This document shows positions 1 to 9,092 of a stretch of 64,000 nt of DNA, one piece after another. Location of the stretch: NCBI GenBank assembly GCA_963675435.1, contig OY776216.1, positions 3,720,001-3,784,000 on the forward strand, read 5' to 3'. Each line of letters opens with the position of its first letter. Positions within the stretch are counted from its first letter, which is position 1. The translations under genes and the position numbers were made by a program. The notes below the pieces were generated by a model, which saw only the letters and a list, made by a program, of their open reading frames with translations, was not told where the DNA came from and did no database searches. This DNA is from Saccharicrinis sp963675435 (lineage in GTDB: Bacteria; Bacteroidota; Bacteroidia; Bacteroidales; Marinilabiliaceae).

Positions 1-12
1 AATAGTATAAAT

Positions 13-435
13 TTATTCATTGGAAGATGGTGTGTGAGATGATAATTTTTTACTGACGGTTTCTTTTTCAATTGGTTCCATATCAAAATCATAATACGGC
101 TTTGCATTTTTAAATATATTGGCTGTAGCAATATCCACCGCAAAACCATATAAACCCACAAAATTGATAAATGTAATTGGATTGATTGTTTTTGTCATTA
201 CAAATTCAACATCCTTATAACCCTCTTTTTTTATTGTAACATTTTTCTTTTTGTAAGTTCTACCTATTTTAAATTCGTTAGGTGCAGTACCAATTTTTTT
301 ATCATTAATATAAACATCAGCATTTTCAGGTTCTACATATATGTATACTTTATCTTTAAATCCGGTAAAAAGAGTGGCACAACCTGTATTTAAAATAATA
401 ACTAAGGTTATGATCAGTGTTTTAATTAATTTCAT
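13..435 (-). CDS. PEGA-domain lipoprotein
   Basis: The 140-residue product starts with a short basic stretch and hydrophobic segment ending in a lipobox (LNTGC, Cys at residue 19), so it should be a lipid-anchored envelope protein. Residues about 30-80 have the PEGA pattern: short beta strands, a DVYIND...IGTAP turn and a GYKDVEF strand typical of these surface repeats. A hydrophobic, glycine-containing stretch (about 87-108) follows, then a polar tail. Bacteroidota encode many short PEGA lipoproteins of unknown role. No operon partner is visible: the next gene starts 80 bp upstream on the same strand and is unrelated. The assignment to the PEGA class is fairly firm; the function is unknown. 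Confidence 0.75.
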   Translation of the reverse strand: MKLIKTLIITLVIILNTGCATLFTGFKDKVYIYVEPENADVYINDKKIGTAPNEFKIGRTYKKKNVTIKKEGYKDVEFVMTKTINPITFINFVGLYGFAVDIATANIFKNAKPYYDFDMEPIEKETVSKKLSSHTPSSNE

Positions 436-514
436 AATGTATTATTTGTTTTTTATTAGCTTGTAGTATAAAACAATAAGATTGGAGAAAATATAAGTAT
501 GGGGTAGGTATATT

Positions 515-1426
515 TTAGTTGCAATACTTACGATACAAATTCTCAATGGCACCAAATCTTAATTTGCTATTATATTTAACTTCTCTGGCAAAGCGATTAC
601 ATGAAGAAAAGTACTTATCTATAATTTTTTTATAATTCTTTTTATTGTATTCACTAATATATTGAGAACCCTTAAATAAGTATCTATAATGTCTAACTGC
701 ACCTCCTGGTCCTGAGCTAATATGGTATTCTTTATCATCTTCTATTTTTTCATAGCCTCCTTGTGGAACATGTTTCTCAAGCACCATATAGTCTCCTTCT
801 GCAAACATTACTCTCATAAATACAATCTTTTTATTCTTTGCCTTTGTTGGATCATTTGGTATGGGCAAGTATTTTTCATGATTATAACTAAGTGTTTTAA
901 TCTGATCTACTGTATATCTCTTTTTTAGTTTATCATTTTTTACCGTTACGTCACAGTTCTTGTAAGGAGTTGTAAAAAACCCAGATAACTTTCCGTGTAT
1001 GGTGTCATTTTTTGTCGTAACAATATAATTATTGTATGTAATTTCAAAATTTATAGGTATAGTGTAAGATACTCTAACTGTCTTTCCATCTTGTTTACCC
1101 GGTACCCAATCTGGTAGTTTTTTAATTACACGAATAGCTTCGTTATTTAAAACTGGTACTTTTCCTTTTGCTATTTTAACTGAATCAATATGTCCATCTT
1201 CCATCACTATAAAACGAACATATACTCTATCCTCTAATCCTTTAGCATAAGCACTTTTAGGATAAACTATATTTTCACTGATAAATTTACGCAGTGCCTC
1301 ATCCCCTCCTGGAAAAGTGGGCATTTCTTCAACAATAAAAAAAACTGTATTGGCTTTATCCTGAGCACTAGAGTTTTTACAATAAACTAAAGCAGACAAA
1401 ATAATACCATAAATAATGTATTTCAT
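515..1426 (-). CDS. TonB C-terminal domain protein, secreted
   Basis: The 303-residue product has an N-terminal hydrophobic signal (residues 1-21, ending near SSAQ). Residues about 33-130 match the TonB C-terminal fold as it occurs in Bacteroidota: a PTFPGGDEALRKFI lead-in, a VYVRFIVMEDGHIDSV strand pair and a WVPGKQDGKTVRVSYTIPI strand. In this phylum such domains occur in peptidase/TonB hybrids and in free-standing periplasmic proteins, not only in energising TonB. There is no transmembrane anchor beyond the signal and no proline-rich spacer, so it is probably not a classical TonB. Residues 135-303 are not recognisable; they contain a lysine-rich tail. Function is unknown. Confidence 0.75.
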   Translation of the reverse strand: MKYIIYGIILSALVYCKNSSAQDKANTVFFIVEEMPTFPGGDEALRKFISENIVYPKSAYAKGLEDRVYVRFIVMEDGHIDSVKIAKGKVPVLNNEAIRVIKKLPDWVPGKQDGKTVRVSYTIPINFEITYNNYIVTTKNDTIHGKLSGFFTTPYKNCDVTVKNDKLKKRYTVDQIKTLSYNHEKYLPIPNDPTKAKNKKIVFMRVMFAEGDYMVLEKHVPQGGYEKIEDDKEYHISSGPGGAVRHYRYLFKGSQYISEYNKKNYKKIIDKYFSSCNRFAREVKYNSKLRFGAIENLYRKYCN

Positions 1427-1610
1427 AATATATATTAAAGGTGAATATACAAGAGTATAATTTTGTAAAATAGGATCGCAAAAAAAGTAAATCTGATGTA
1501 AACACTAATTATTTAACCCGTGACAAAAGTGTGACAAGTTATATCCAACTAATAATCAAAACTGTATATTTACACTTAATAAATATACAAACACTATTTT
1601 GTAAGTTTAA

Positions 1611-1867
1611 TAACCCGAGTTCGATTAAAATTAAAGAGCTCAGATTATATTAAAATGCAGATATACAAGGCAAATTATTTTTGCATAGCGAGCTATGGTA
1701 GAAGAATTTAACGAAGTAGATTAGTATTTTAATAGAAAGCCACATATAAACAACGATTTTCTGCTTCATATTTGTTTGACATAGCCCGCTATGACTTCAC
1801 AAATATTCATTGAAACTCATTATTTATAAGCGGTCTGAGCCAATAATTTTATATCGAACTCGCGTTA
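1611..1867 (+). repeat. MITE-like 257-bp repeat, copy A
   Basis: This non-coding element begins TAACCCGAGTTCGAT (1611-1625) and ends ATCGAACTCGCGTTA (1853-1867), a 15-bp terminal inverted repeat with one mismatch that continues imperfectly for about 35 bp. Two internal palindromes, CATAGCGAGCTATG (1684-1697) and CATAGCCCGCTATG (1780-1793), lie symmetrically about the centre. A copy with 7 mismatches in 257 positions lies in opposite orientation at 48475-48731. TA dinucleotides sit at both outer ends, consistent with TA target duplication, but this is an inference. It contains no ORF, so any movement would need a transposase supplied in trans. Confidence 0.85.
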
Positions 1868-1905
1868 ATACATATTTTTATTGCTGAATTATAAATACAT
1901 TATCC

Positions 1906-2394
1906 ATGCATTCCATATCAGATAACTTTAGTCCTGAGGGTAAACAACTCTACGTTAAAGGTGGAGAAATAATAGAAGTAGTTGAACATATTGCAAATTT
2001 AATACCTGAGGATAATGAAGCATTACAATCCACTAAAGACAATATGATGCAAGAGGCCTATCAGCTTCAGGTAAAAGTATCCGGTGCTGAGGCTACTGAT
2101 CTGTTTGATCTTAAAATGGAAGCCGCCTGCTTTATACGCAAAGCTGCTAAAGACCTAATGGTTCAAAAACATGCGTTAGAAATGTTTGATTTTGCAGATT
2201 CTGGCTATTTTGATATAGTACGTGGATTAATTGAAGAGTACCGACATATTTTTATACAATGGGTAGCCAGATTCGATAAGTGGGATTATATTATTGATCG
2301 CTGGGGATTATTCAATCCACCCGGTGTTAGTCCTCACGATATAGATCCGGATGACGATATTCCATTTGATAATCCTTTAGATGAAGATGAATAA
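1906..2394 (+). CDS. Conserved-looking hypothetical protein, acidic, helical
   Basis: The 162-residue product is soluble, with no signal peptide or membrane segment. Residues 1-135 look like a bundle of long amphipathic helices. The last 25 residues are strongly acidic and proline-containing (PDDDIPFDNPLDEDE). I do not recognise a family. The gene stands alone, on the opposite strand from its neighbours. Its start lies 38 bp after the end of repeat copy A, so the repeat could supply or interrupt its promoter. Length, codon use and the absence of competing frames suggest a real gene. Confidence 0.65.
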   Translation: MHSISDNFSPEGKQLYVKGGEIIEVVEHIANLIPEDNEALQSTKDNMMQEAYQLQVKVSGAEATDLFDLKMEAACFIRKAAKDLMVQKHALEMFDFADSGYFDIVRGLIEEYRHIFIQWVARFDKWDYIIDRWGLFNPPGVSPHDIDPDDDIPFDNPLDEDE

Positions 2395-2564
2395 TTATCT
2401 AAAAGAATCACCTTCTTTCATATCTCCTCACCCCTACAATCGAACCTTTAATATTCCAAAGAGCATACAGACTTGGTAAATAATCGGGTTGGCTAAGGTA
2501 TTTCTGCGGGAGCTATACTGCTAGTGGTTAAACATCAAGTAAAACATTACATTAAGAAACAAAA

Positions 2565-2590
2565 AACTCCCGGTATTTAAACCGGGAGTT
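2565..2590 (-). terminator. Rho-independent terminator of the HU gene
   Basis: A perfect 10-bp stem (AACTCCCGGT / ACCGGGAGTT) with a 6-nt loop lies 25 bp after the HU stop. Read on the minus strand it is followed by a run of six U residues. Confidence 0.9.
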
Positions 2591-2615
2591 CATAATCTTT
2601 TAAGTAAATCGCTTC

Positions 2616-2888
2616 TTAATTTACTTTTTCATCTAAAGCCTTACCAGGTTTAAATTTAGCAACTTTTTTAGCAGCTATTTGAATTTCTTTACCTGTTTGA
2701 GGGTTTCTACCTGTACGAGCAGCACGCTCACTTACAGAAAAAGTACCAAATCCTATTAATTGTACACTCTCACCTTTTGCTAAAGCGTTTTTAATTGCTT
2801 CTGTTGTTGCAGTAAGTGCTTTCTCTGTATCAGCTTTTGATAATCCGCTTTCTTCTGCGATTGCGTTTACAAATTCTTGTTTAGTCAT
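2616..2888 (-). CDS. HU family DNA-binding protein
   Basis: The 90-residue product is full length for HU/IHF proteins. It begins with the helical dimerisation part (TKQEFVNAIAEESGLSK), continues with GFGTFSV and carries the DNA-binding arm with the RNPQTG tip at residues 61-66. It ends in the FKPGKAL helix start. HU proteins bend and compact DNA as dimers and assist replication and recombination. It is monocistronic: a strong terminator follows, and about 590 bp without genes lie upstream. Whether it is a homodimeric HU or one of several paralogues cannot be told here. Confidence 0.95.
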   Translation of the reverse strand: MTKQEFVNAIAEESGLSKADTEKALTATTEAIKNALAKGESVQLIGFGTFSVSERAARTGRNPQTGKEIQIAAKKVAKFKPGKALDEKVN

Positions 2889-3477
2889 CTTTTTATATTT
2901 GATTGAGTTTTATTTCGTGCGCAATATATAGGTTATTTCTTAAATTAACCAATTCCTTATTTTTTATTTTTATGATTTACTGCAATAGGTTTCACAAGCA
3001 AACTCCTATATTATTATGCCTTTGGAAGTTTTTATTATTCTTAACAATTAAGGTGTGCGATAAAAGCTTGAAAATTGAAACCTACAAATCCGATGTAATT
3101 TATTTCAAAGGAAAACATCGTTTATATATATACCTATAATACAGATTTTTACTTTACATTCACAAACCTATATCAGGAATACCAAATTATTTATACTTGT
3201 AATCCTAAAATGTCTAGGTCATCCATTTTCCTTCTATAATCCATCATACTTTATTACATAAGCTATTCATATTAAATTGAAACGCCAAACAGTAATTAAT
3301 CATTTAAAATTTCTAATATTCATTACTTTTAACACTCAATTTTGACATAATTATGAATACAGATCTCGCAGTTATAGAAAATTATATCAAGTTTTCCTTT
3401 TCAGTGCGTATTATTTATTTTTAAATGGTTCATGATCCTCTATAATATAACCTCTTTTTTCTTTGCCTTATAAAGAA
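2889..3477. other. Gene-free stretch upstream of HU
   Basis: About 590 bp of AT-rich sequence. A hydrophobic 78-codon plus-strand frame (2903-3139) is present but looks like chance. The HU promoter must lie at its left end; I see no clear consensus. Nothing else is recognised. Confidence 0.5.
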
Positions 3478-4083
3478 TCATAGCAGTAAAAATGAATTGT
3501 TTGTTACATACCTCATGATTGGTCTAGACTCAGATCTACGGGCAACTTCTTTAAAACCAACCTTTATAAATGCCGAAGCAAATCCTGTCCATGCAAATAC
3601 ATCTAGCATTCCTGATTTTTTGGGTAGATGAGGATAACCTTCAATAATTTTGGCTCCTTGCTTCTTACAGTATTCGATAACAGATTTTAATAATTCAGCT
3701 GACAATCCAATTTTTCTATAGGGTTTTGCAATAAAAAAACATACGATAGACCAAACAGGTTTATCATCAATTCTTTTTAATATTCGGGAGCGCTCTAATG
3801 CAGAAAATTGCTCTCTTGGAGCTACAGAACACCAGCCAACGGGTTGATTATTATGATATGCCATAATACCTGGAATTTCACCTGCTTGAATTAATTCTTT
3901 CATCAATTCCTTATTACTATCTCCCTTTTGTCTTTCAAATGCAGAACGCTTTAATCTCCACCACATACACCAACAACCGCCACATGCCCCATTTATCCCA
4001 AATAATAATTCAAAGTCATCCCACCTATCATATGTTAAAGGATAAAATTCTAAGGACTTTAATATTTCTTTTCTATCATTCAT
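3478..4083 (-). CDS. GNAT family N-acetyltransferase
   Basis: The 201-residue product resembles the GNAT subfamily with an N-terminal Cys/Trp-rich segment (GACGGCWCMWWR, residues 31-42). The acetyl-CoA-binding core follows: a beta strand at about 109-117 (VWSIVCFFIA), then KPYRKIGLSAELL, the diphosphate-binding loop and helix (motif A), and a GFASAFIKVGFKEVARR strand near the C-terminus. Substrate is unknown. Related proteins are often annotated as small-molecule or antibiotic acetyltransferases without proof. It stands alone, between intergenic stretches, with no sign of co-transcription. Confidence 0.8.
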   Translation of the reverse strand: MNDRKEILKSLEFYPLTYDRWDDFELLFGINGACGGCWCMWWRLKRSAFERQKGDSNKELMKELIQAGEIPGIMAYHNNQPVGWCSVAPREQFSALERSRILKRIDDKPVWSIVCFFIAKPYRKIGLSAELLKSVIEYCKKQGAKIIEGYPHLPKKSGMLDVFAWTGFASAFIKVGFKEVARRSESRPIMRYVTNNSFLLL

Positions 4084-4207
4084 ATAAATATTACCACATA
4101 CGAGTAAAACATATTCAATATTAATATCATTTAAAATATTTTAAACTTAAAAACAGAATTAAAAAATAGTATTTTAAATTCAAAGGTTTGTGTGCTGGCT
4201 ATGCGGG

Positions 4208-4632
4208 CTATTCTCTCAATTCGAGCATAATATTTGCCACTTCTACACTTGGATCATCAATAGTTTTATATGCTGTTCCTATCGTTGTTGCAAGCTCAGA
4301 TTCCTTAAACTTTTTTAATGATTCTTTTGAGTACCAGATATACACACCGCCATATTCACCAGTAATTATTTTAATATAATACTTCTTTACCAATCCTGGT
4401 ATGGCGTTAAATTGTGGTTCTCTTTCTTTTGCTATTCGAAAAAACTCCTCATCTGATGGTTCTGTCTTTTCTTTAACAATAAGCATTACTGTACCCTCGG
4501 TTTTAAAATTTGATGATTCTTGAATGACCTTTTGTCTATTAACTCCACTAAACTGTTTGTAGTTGTTTTTGTGGTACAACCCACCATTACAAGCATGGCC
4601 ACAGCAAATACAGATTTTTTGATTAGTTTCAT
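4208..4632 (-). CDS. YdhR-like monooxygenase-fold lipoprotein, apparently frameshifted
   Basis: The C-terminal ~92 residues, from MLIVKEKTEP (ATG at 4486), form a YdhR-type ferredoxin-like (ABM superfamily) domain, with the family's REPQFNAIPGLVKKYYIK segment. The same frame stays open upstream to about 4579 but offers only a TTG start. An ATG at 4632 in the next frame encodes a convincing lipoprotein signal (MKLIKKSVFAVAMLVMVGC) and runs on for 48 codons to a TAA that overlaps the ATG at 4486 (TAATG). The simplest reading is one lipoprotein gene broken by a single-base indel near the A5 run at about 4566-4570. The alternatives are two coupled reading frames, or a domain simply starting at 4486. 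Confidence 0.6.
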
Positions 4633-4998
4633 ATACTACTGATCTTCAATTAACATCCGTATGAAATTCTTACTCCTCTTTGTTAGATTAATATACGAAA
4701 TCATTCACATTGTTGCCTTATCATTTCCAAACACATAACATTGAATTCTGCCATGCTTAAATAATAAAGTAAGTTTTATCTTTCATAATGATCATTCATC
4801 AATAATCTAATTATTAATTAGTACAGATGTAGATATAGTAAACTAATAGGAAAAACTCAATTGCCAATAATGCATAATTACATATAAATGCTTACCTTAT
4901 AAAGGTATTTTTTTAAGGAAAAATAAATATAATAACTTAGTAATAAGATTTTTTTCTATAATTAGCCAGCCAATGGTATTATAGCAATAATATGTAGT
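4633..4998. other. Gene-free stretch before the sensor kinase
   Basis: 366 bp, very AT-rich, between two divergent genes. It presumably holds both promoters; I see no clear operator, RNA gene or ORF. Confidence 0.4.
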
Positions 4999-6294
4999 AT
5001 GGAAGTAACAAGTAATAATGAGGCTTTTGTTAAACTTAGATCAGAAATCAATAAACTAAAAAAAGAACTGATCAAACAAAAGGAAGTAAAAGGATATTCC
5101 TTGCTGTTACAGGAAATTGTAGATAAAAGTCCATATCCTATGTGGATATCTGATGAAAAAGGTCTGATGCAAAAAACCAATAAAGCATTGTTAGATACTT
5201 TAGGATTAAACAAGGAGGATCTTATTGGAAAATATAATATTCTGGAAGATAAAAACATCGAAAATGAAGGTGTTTATGATGATATAAAAGAGGTTTTTAC
5301 AAACTTAAAAACTACTACGATTATTATCTCATGGGAAGGTAAAAATTCAAGAATAGACGAAATAAAAAATGCTAAACAAGTTTGGATTGAAGCTAGTTTT
5401 TTTCCGATTGTTAATAAAAATGGTACGCTCACAAATATTATCTGCCAATGGTTTAATATAACCAAGCAAAAGGAAGCTGAATTTGAACTATCTAAACAAA
5501 ATCAGAAACTTGAAAATATAGTACATGAAAGAACAAAGCAGTTAGAAGAGAAGAATAAGGAACTGGAACGTACCTCTCAAAATCTGGCAGAAATTCAATC
5601 AAAAATGATGGAATCTGATAAAATGGCTTCCTTAGGTTTTCTCACAGCCAGTATTGCTCACGATTTAAATAGTCCTTTAAATTTTATCTACTCCGGTTAT
5701 CAACAATTGGTTGAGTTATTGAATGAAAAAGGTAATATAGACAAAGAAAAAAGCCAAATTTGGTTAGAAGCTATTGATAAAGGAGTAAACAACTGCATTG
5801 ATATAATCAAAAGTTTGAATCAATTCAGCAGAACAAACATTGAAGATAATGAATCACTAGAGATTCATAATATTTTGGATAACTGCCTTTTAATACTACA
5901 TAACAAGTTAAAATATCGGATTAATTTAAAAAAGGTCTATTGTAATAAGAACATAATCATTTCAGGTAATTCAGGACAAATGCATCAGTTATTTTTAAAC
6001 ATTATAACTAATGCAATGCATGCAATAGAAGCTAAAGGAACTATTATTATTGAAACAAGAGCAGCTGAAAATGACATCACTATAAAAGTAACTGATGATG
6101 GATGTGGTATTAAACAAGAGCATTTAAATAAGATTATGGATCCTTTCTTTACAACAAAACCTCCTGGATTTGGTACAGGATTAGGCCTGTCCATCACTCA
6201 AAAAATTGTAAAGGAACATAATGGTTTCATTGAAATTGAATCTCAACCAAATCAAGGAACCAGCGTAAAAATTATATTACCCTCAAAAATTTAA
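4999..6294 (+). CDS. PAS-domain sensor histidine kinase
   Basis: The 431-residue product is cytoplasmic; it has no membrane segment. Order: a short coiled coil (8-32), a PAS domain (about 36-155, with PYPMWISDEKG and an EASFFPI strand), a second coiled coil (160-205), a HisKA-type phosphoacceptor region with His221 in IAHDLNSPLN, and an HATPase domain with N box (NIITNAMHAIEAKG), G1 box (DDGCGI), F box (DPFFTTKP) and G2 box (GTGLGLSI). It should autophosphorylate on His221 and pass the phosphate to a response regulator, but none is adjacent. The conserved His is followed by DLNSPLN, as in PAS kinases of the PleC/FixL-like type. Confidence 0.9.
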   Translation: MEVTSNNEAFVKLRSEINKLKKELIKQKEVKGYSLLLQEIVDKSPYPMWISDEKGLMQKTNKALLDTLGLNKEDLIGKYNILEDKNIENEGVYDDIKEVFTNLKTTTIIISWEGKNSRIDEIKNAKQVWIEASFFPIVNKNGTLTNIICQWFNITKQKEAEFELSKQNQKLENIVHERTKQLEEKNKELERTSQNLAEIQSKMMESDKMASLGFLTASIAHDLNSPLNFIYSGYQQLVELLNEKGNIDKEKSQIWLEAIDKGVNNCIDIIKSLNQFSRTNIEDNESLEIHNILDNCLLILHNKLKYRINLKKVYCNKNIIISGNSGQMHQLFLNIITNAMHAIEAKGTIIIETRAAENDITIKVTDDGCGIKQEHLNKIMDPFFTTKPPGFGTGLGLSITQKIVKEHNGFIEIESQPNQGTSVKIILPSKI

Positions 6295-6495
6295 TAAATT
6301 TTATTAGAGAATACTCTAACAATACTGATTATATTTATTTAACATTTAATATCTGATTCCAAACTTTCTGATATTCAACAATGCATACAATTAAGCTTCT
6401 GCATTAAAATAACTGGATTTTATGTACAAATTATATTAACTTTTAAAAACCAAGAGAGACAGTTATTTAAAGTATTGTAATTTAATCAGGGGAAT

Positions 6496-7278
6496 ATGGA
6501 CTATTGGTCGTACACCATAGGGAAGTTAAGGCAATTTATAATAATGGTTGGTGAAGTTTCATTTTTTACCGCCCGTTTTTTTAAAGAGGTAACTAGTCGC
6601 CCTATTGAATTTCAGGAATTTTTAAAACAAAGCTACATGGTAGGCTATAAATCATTACCTCTTGTGGCTACAACTAGCCTTATAATGGGAATGGTGCTTA
6701 CAATACAAACTAGACCTACCCTCGTTAATTTTGGGGCCGTTTCACTTATGCCTAGTATGGTTGGAATTTCTATTGTTAGAGAAATTGGTCCAGTTATTAC
6801 AGCCTTAATCTGTGCAGGAAAAGTAGGGTCAGGAATTGGTGCCGAATTGGGTTCAATGCGTGTTACAGAACAAATTGATGCCATGGAAGTATCTGGTACA
6901 AATCCGTTTAAATATCTGGTAGTAACCCGCATTTTAGCAACCTCTATTACTTTACCTATTTTAGTGATATTAGGAGATACTGTAGGTCTATTTGGATCAT
7001 TTATGGTAGAGAATATAAAAGGAGCTGTTTCCTTTACCTTATTCTTTAATTTAGTTTTTGATTATCTAAGCTATGGTGATCTTATTCCCGCAATAATAAA
7101 GTCCTTCTTTTTTGGTTTTGCCATTGGATTAATAGGTTGCTATAAAGGATATAATGCAGAAAGAGGCACTGCAGGTGTTGGATTGGCAGCAAATTCAGCT
7201 GTTGTTCTTACTTCGATGATGTTATTCTTTATCGATTTTTTAGCTGTTTTAGTGGCAGATATTTTTTACGAATTATAA
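6496..7278 (+). CDS. mlaE: Mla-type lipid ABC transporter permease
   Basis: The 260-residue membrane protein matches MlaE/YrbE permeases in length and motifs: an amphipathic N-terminus, then membrane helices at about 50-72, 85-110, 145-175 and 195-255, and the signature REIGPVITALICAGKVGSGIGAELG region (residues 95-119) that contacts the ATPase. In Gram-negative bacteria MlaFEDB moves phospholipids between the inner membrane and a periplasmic carrier. It is the first gene of an operon with mlaF (18 bp apart) and an mlaD homologue. No mlaC or mlaB gene is adjacent, which is usual in Bacteroidota. Confidence 0.9.
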   Translation: MDYWSYTIGKLRQFIIMVGEVSFFTARFFKEVTSRPIEFQEFLKQSYMVGYKSLPLVATTSLIMGMVLTIQTRPTLVNFGAVSLMPSMVGISIVREIGPVITALICAGKVGSGIGAELGSMRVTEQIDAMEVSGTNPFKYLVVTRILATSITLPILVILGDTVGLFGSFMVENIKGAVSFTLFFNLVFDYLSYGDLIPAIIKSFFFGFAIGLIGCYKGYNAERGTAGVGLAANSAVVLTSMMLFFIDFLAVLVADIFYEL

Positions 7279-7296
7279 AATTTATAAGGCAAATTT

Positions 7297-8058
7297 ATGT
7301 TATCATATCAAAAACATAAAAGGGATGGTCAACAAAAGGTAATTGAAGTTAATCAATTATTTAAAAAATTTGCCGGAAAACAAGTTCTCAATGGCTTTGA
7401 TTTAGATTTATATAATGGTGAGTGCTTGGTTGTAATAGGTAAATCTGGTTCTGGAAAAACCGTAATGATAAGGTGTCTGGTTGGTCTAATGACAGGCGAA
7501 TCAGGACAAATTAAAATCTTAGACAAGAGTATACCTGATTTAGATCAAAAAGAACTGGATGAATTAAGACTTCATATTGGTTTTTTATTTCAAGGAAGTG
7601 CGCTGTATGATTCCATGTCTGTTCGTGAAAACCTGGAATTTCCATTAAGAAGACTACGCAAAAATTACACTAATAAAAATGAAGTAGATCAACTAATACG
7701 CGAAGTGCTTTCAAGTGTAGGGTTAGAACATGCCATTGATTTAATGCCTGCAGAACTTTCAGGAGGTATGCAACGAAGAATTGCTTTAGCCAGAACACTT
7801 ATTTTACGACCTGAAATTATATTTTACGATGAACCAACAACTGGATTAGATCCTATAACTGCAAAAGAAATTATTAATTTAATAGCAGAGGTTCAGAAAA
7901 AATACAAAACCACCTCTTTAATTATAACACACGATTTAAATATCGCAAAACTCATTTCGAATAGAGTTGTAATTTTAGCAGACGGCAAAAATTATGTAGA
8001 AGGAACCTATCAAGAACTGATAAAATCAAGCGATCCAGTTATTAAAGCGTTTTTTTAA
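7297..8058 (+). CDS. mlaF: Mla-type ABC transporter ATP-binding protein
   Basis: The 253-residue ATPase has Walker A GKSGSGKT (48-55), a Q loop in LFQGSALYDSMSV, signature LSGGMQRR (about 154) and Walker B IIFYDEPTTGLD (about 170-180), followed by the switch His in IITHDLN. The SALYDSMSVREN stretch is characteristic of MlaF. It powers lipid movement through the MlaE permease encoded immediately before it. The N-terminus carries about 12 extra basic residues before the usual start; the first ATG after the 18-bp gap is used. Confidence 0.92.
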   Translation: MLSYQKHKRDGQQKVIEVNQLFKKFAGKQVLNGFDLDLYNGECLVVIGKSGSGKTVMIRCLVGLMTGESGQIKILDKSIPDLDQKELDELRLHIGFLFQGSALYDSMSVRENLEFPLRRLRKNYTNKNEVDQLIREVLSSVGLEHAIDLMPAELSGGMQRRIALARTLILRPEIIFYDEPTTGLDPITAKEIINLIAEVQKKYKTTSLIITHDLNIAKLISNRVVILADGKNYVEGTYQELIKSSDPVIKAFF

Positions 8059-8080
8059 TTAACAACAGAAAGGGAGAAAA

Positions 8081-9049
8081 ATGCAAAAAACAACGTCTCA
8101 AAAAATAAAGCTTGGAACCATGGTTCTTACCGGTGTTTTACTATTCACTATAGGTGTTTATTTTATAGGTAATAACCAAAGTTTCTTTACCAAAACATTT
8201 CAAATTAGTTCTGTTTTTAAAAACGTTAAAGGACTAAGAGTTGGTAATAATGTAAGATATTTAGGTATAGATGCTGGTAATGTTGAAGCCATTGAAATAA
8301 TTAATGACACAACAATCAGAATCACCATGAAAATAGATATCAAAACAAAATCTTTTATTAAAAAAAATGCAGTTGCAAAAATAAGTTCTGATGGATTAGT
8401 TGGTGATATGATTGTGAATATTGAACCGGGAATTGGCAATAGTAAAACCATTGAAAATAATGACAAGATAAAAGCATTTGATCCGATAGCTACCGATGAA
8501 ATGCTTAGTACACTAAGCGAAACAAATGAAAATGCTGCTTTATTAACGGCGGGTATACTTCAAATTACAAGATCTATAAATGATGGGAAAGGTACTTTCG
8601 GAATGTTTGTCAATGATAAAAAACTAGCCAAAGACATCAGACTTATCATTAAAAACCTAAAAGAAACAACCTCAAAAACAACAACTCTAATGAAAAACCT
8701 TGAAAATATATCTAATTTAATGGATAACGATAATAGTCTTTTAGGCATATTGCTCAATGATACCTTAACTGCATCTAAAATGCGTACTTTAATATACGAC
8801 CTTAACACTTCTGGAAAAGAGATTAAAACGATGTCTGCTACTTTAAATAACATAGTTGAAGAACTTGCGAATGGCGACAATAGTTTGATAAACACAATAG
8901 CAAACGATTCAATATTAAAACAGGATCTCAAAGAAACGATGGAGAACATCAATTCTGGAAGTCAAAAATTTGATGAAAACATGGAAGCACTTAAACATCA
9001 CTTTCTGTTTAGAAAATATTTTAAAGATGAAAAAAAGAGTCGCAATTAA
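8081..9049 (+). CDS. mlaD: MCE-domain (MlaD-like) lipid-binding protein
   Basis: The 322-residue product has one N-terminal membrane anchor (about 11-31) and an MCE domain (about 36-118) with the VFKNVKGLRVGNNVRYLGI and AKISSDGLVGDMIVNIEPG segments. The rest (150-310) is a long helical region, longer than in E. coli MlaD, that probably forms a coiled-coil stalk or tube, as in other MCE proteins. It starts 22 bp after mlaF with a good AGGGAGAAAA ribosome-binding site. As the third gene of the operon it should form the periplasmic hexamer on MlaFE. Confidence 0.88.
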   Translation: MQKTTSQKIKLGTMVLTGVLLFTIGVYFIGNNQSFFTKTFQISSVFKNVKGLRVGNNVRYLGIDAGNVEAIEIINDTTIRITMKIDIKTKSFIKKNAVAKISSDGLVGDMIVNIEPGIGNSKTIENNDKIKAFDPIATDEMLSTLSETNENAALLTAGILQITRSINDGKGTFGMFVNDKKLAKDIRLIIKNLKETTSKTTTLMKNLENISNLMDNDNSLLGILLNDTLTASKMRTLIYDLNTSGKEIKTMSATLNNIVEELANGDNSLINTIANDSILKQDLKETMENINSGSQKFDENMEALKHHFLFRKYFKDEKKSRN

Positions 9050-9092
9050 TAAAACTACAACTCTTTTTTCTATAATATGAAAACATAAGTAT

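Noticed and set aside
722..928. Plus-strand 68-codon frame
   Set aside because: It lies wholly within the TonB-C gene on the opposite strand; a shadow.
1684..1793. CRISPR-like repeats from the recurring CATAGC..GCTATG
   Set aside because: There are only two palindromes per element, not direct repeats with spacers. No cas genes are present.
2903..3139. 78-codon plus-strand frame after HU
   Set aside because: Hydrophobic and low in complexity, with no start signal, no family likeness, and located where the HU promoter must be.
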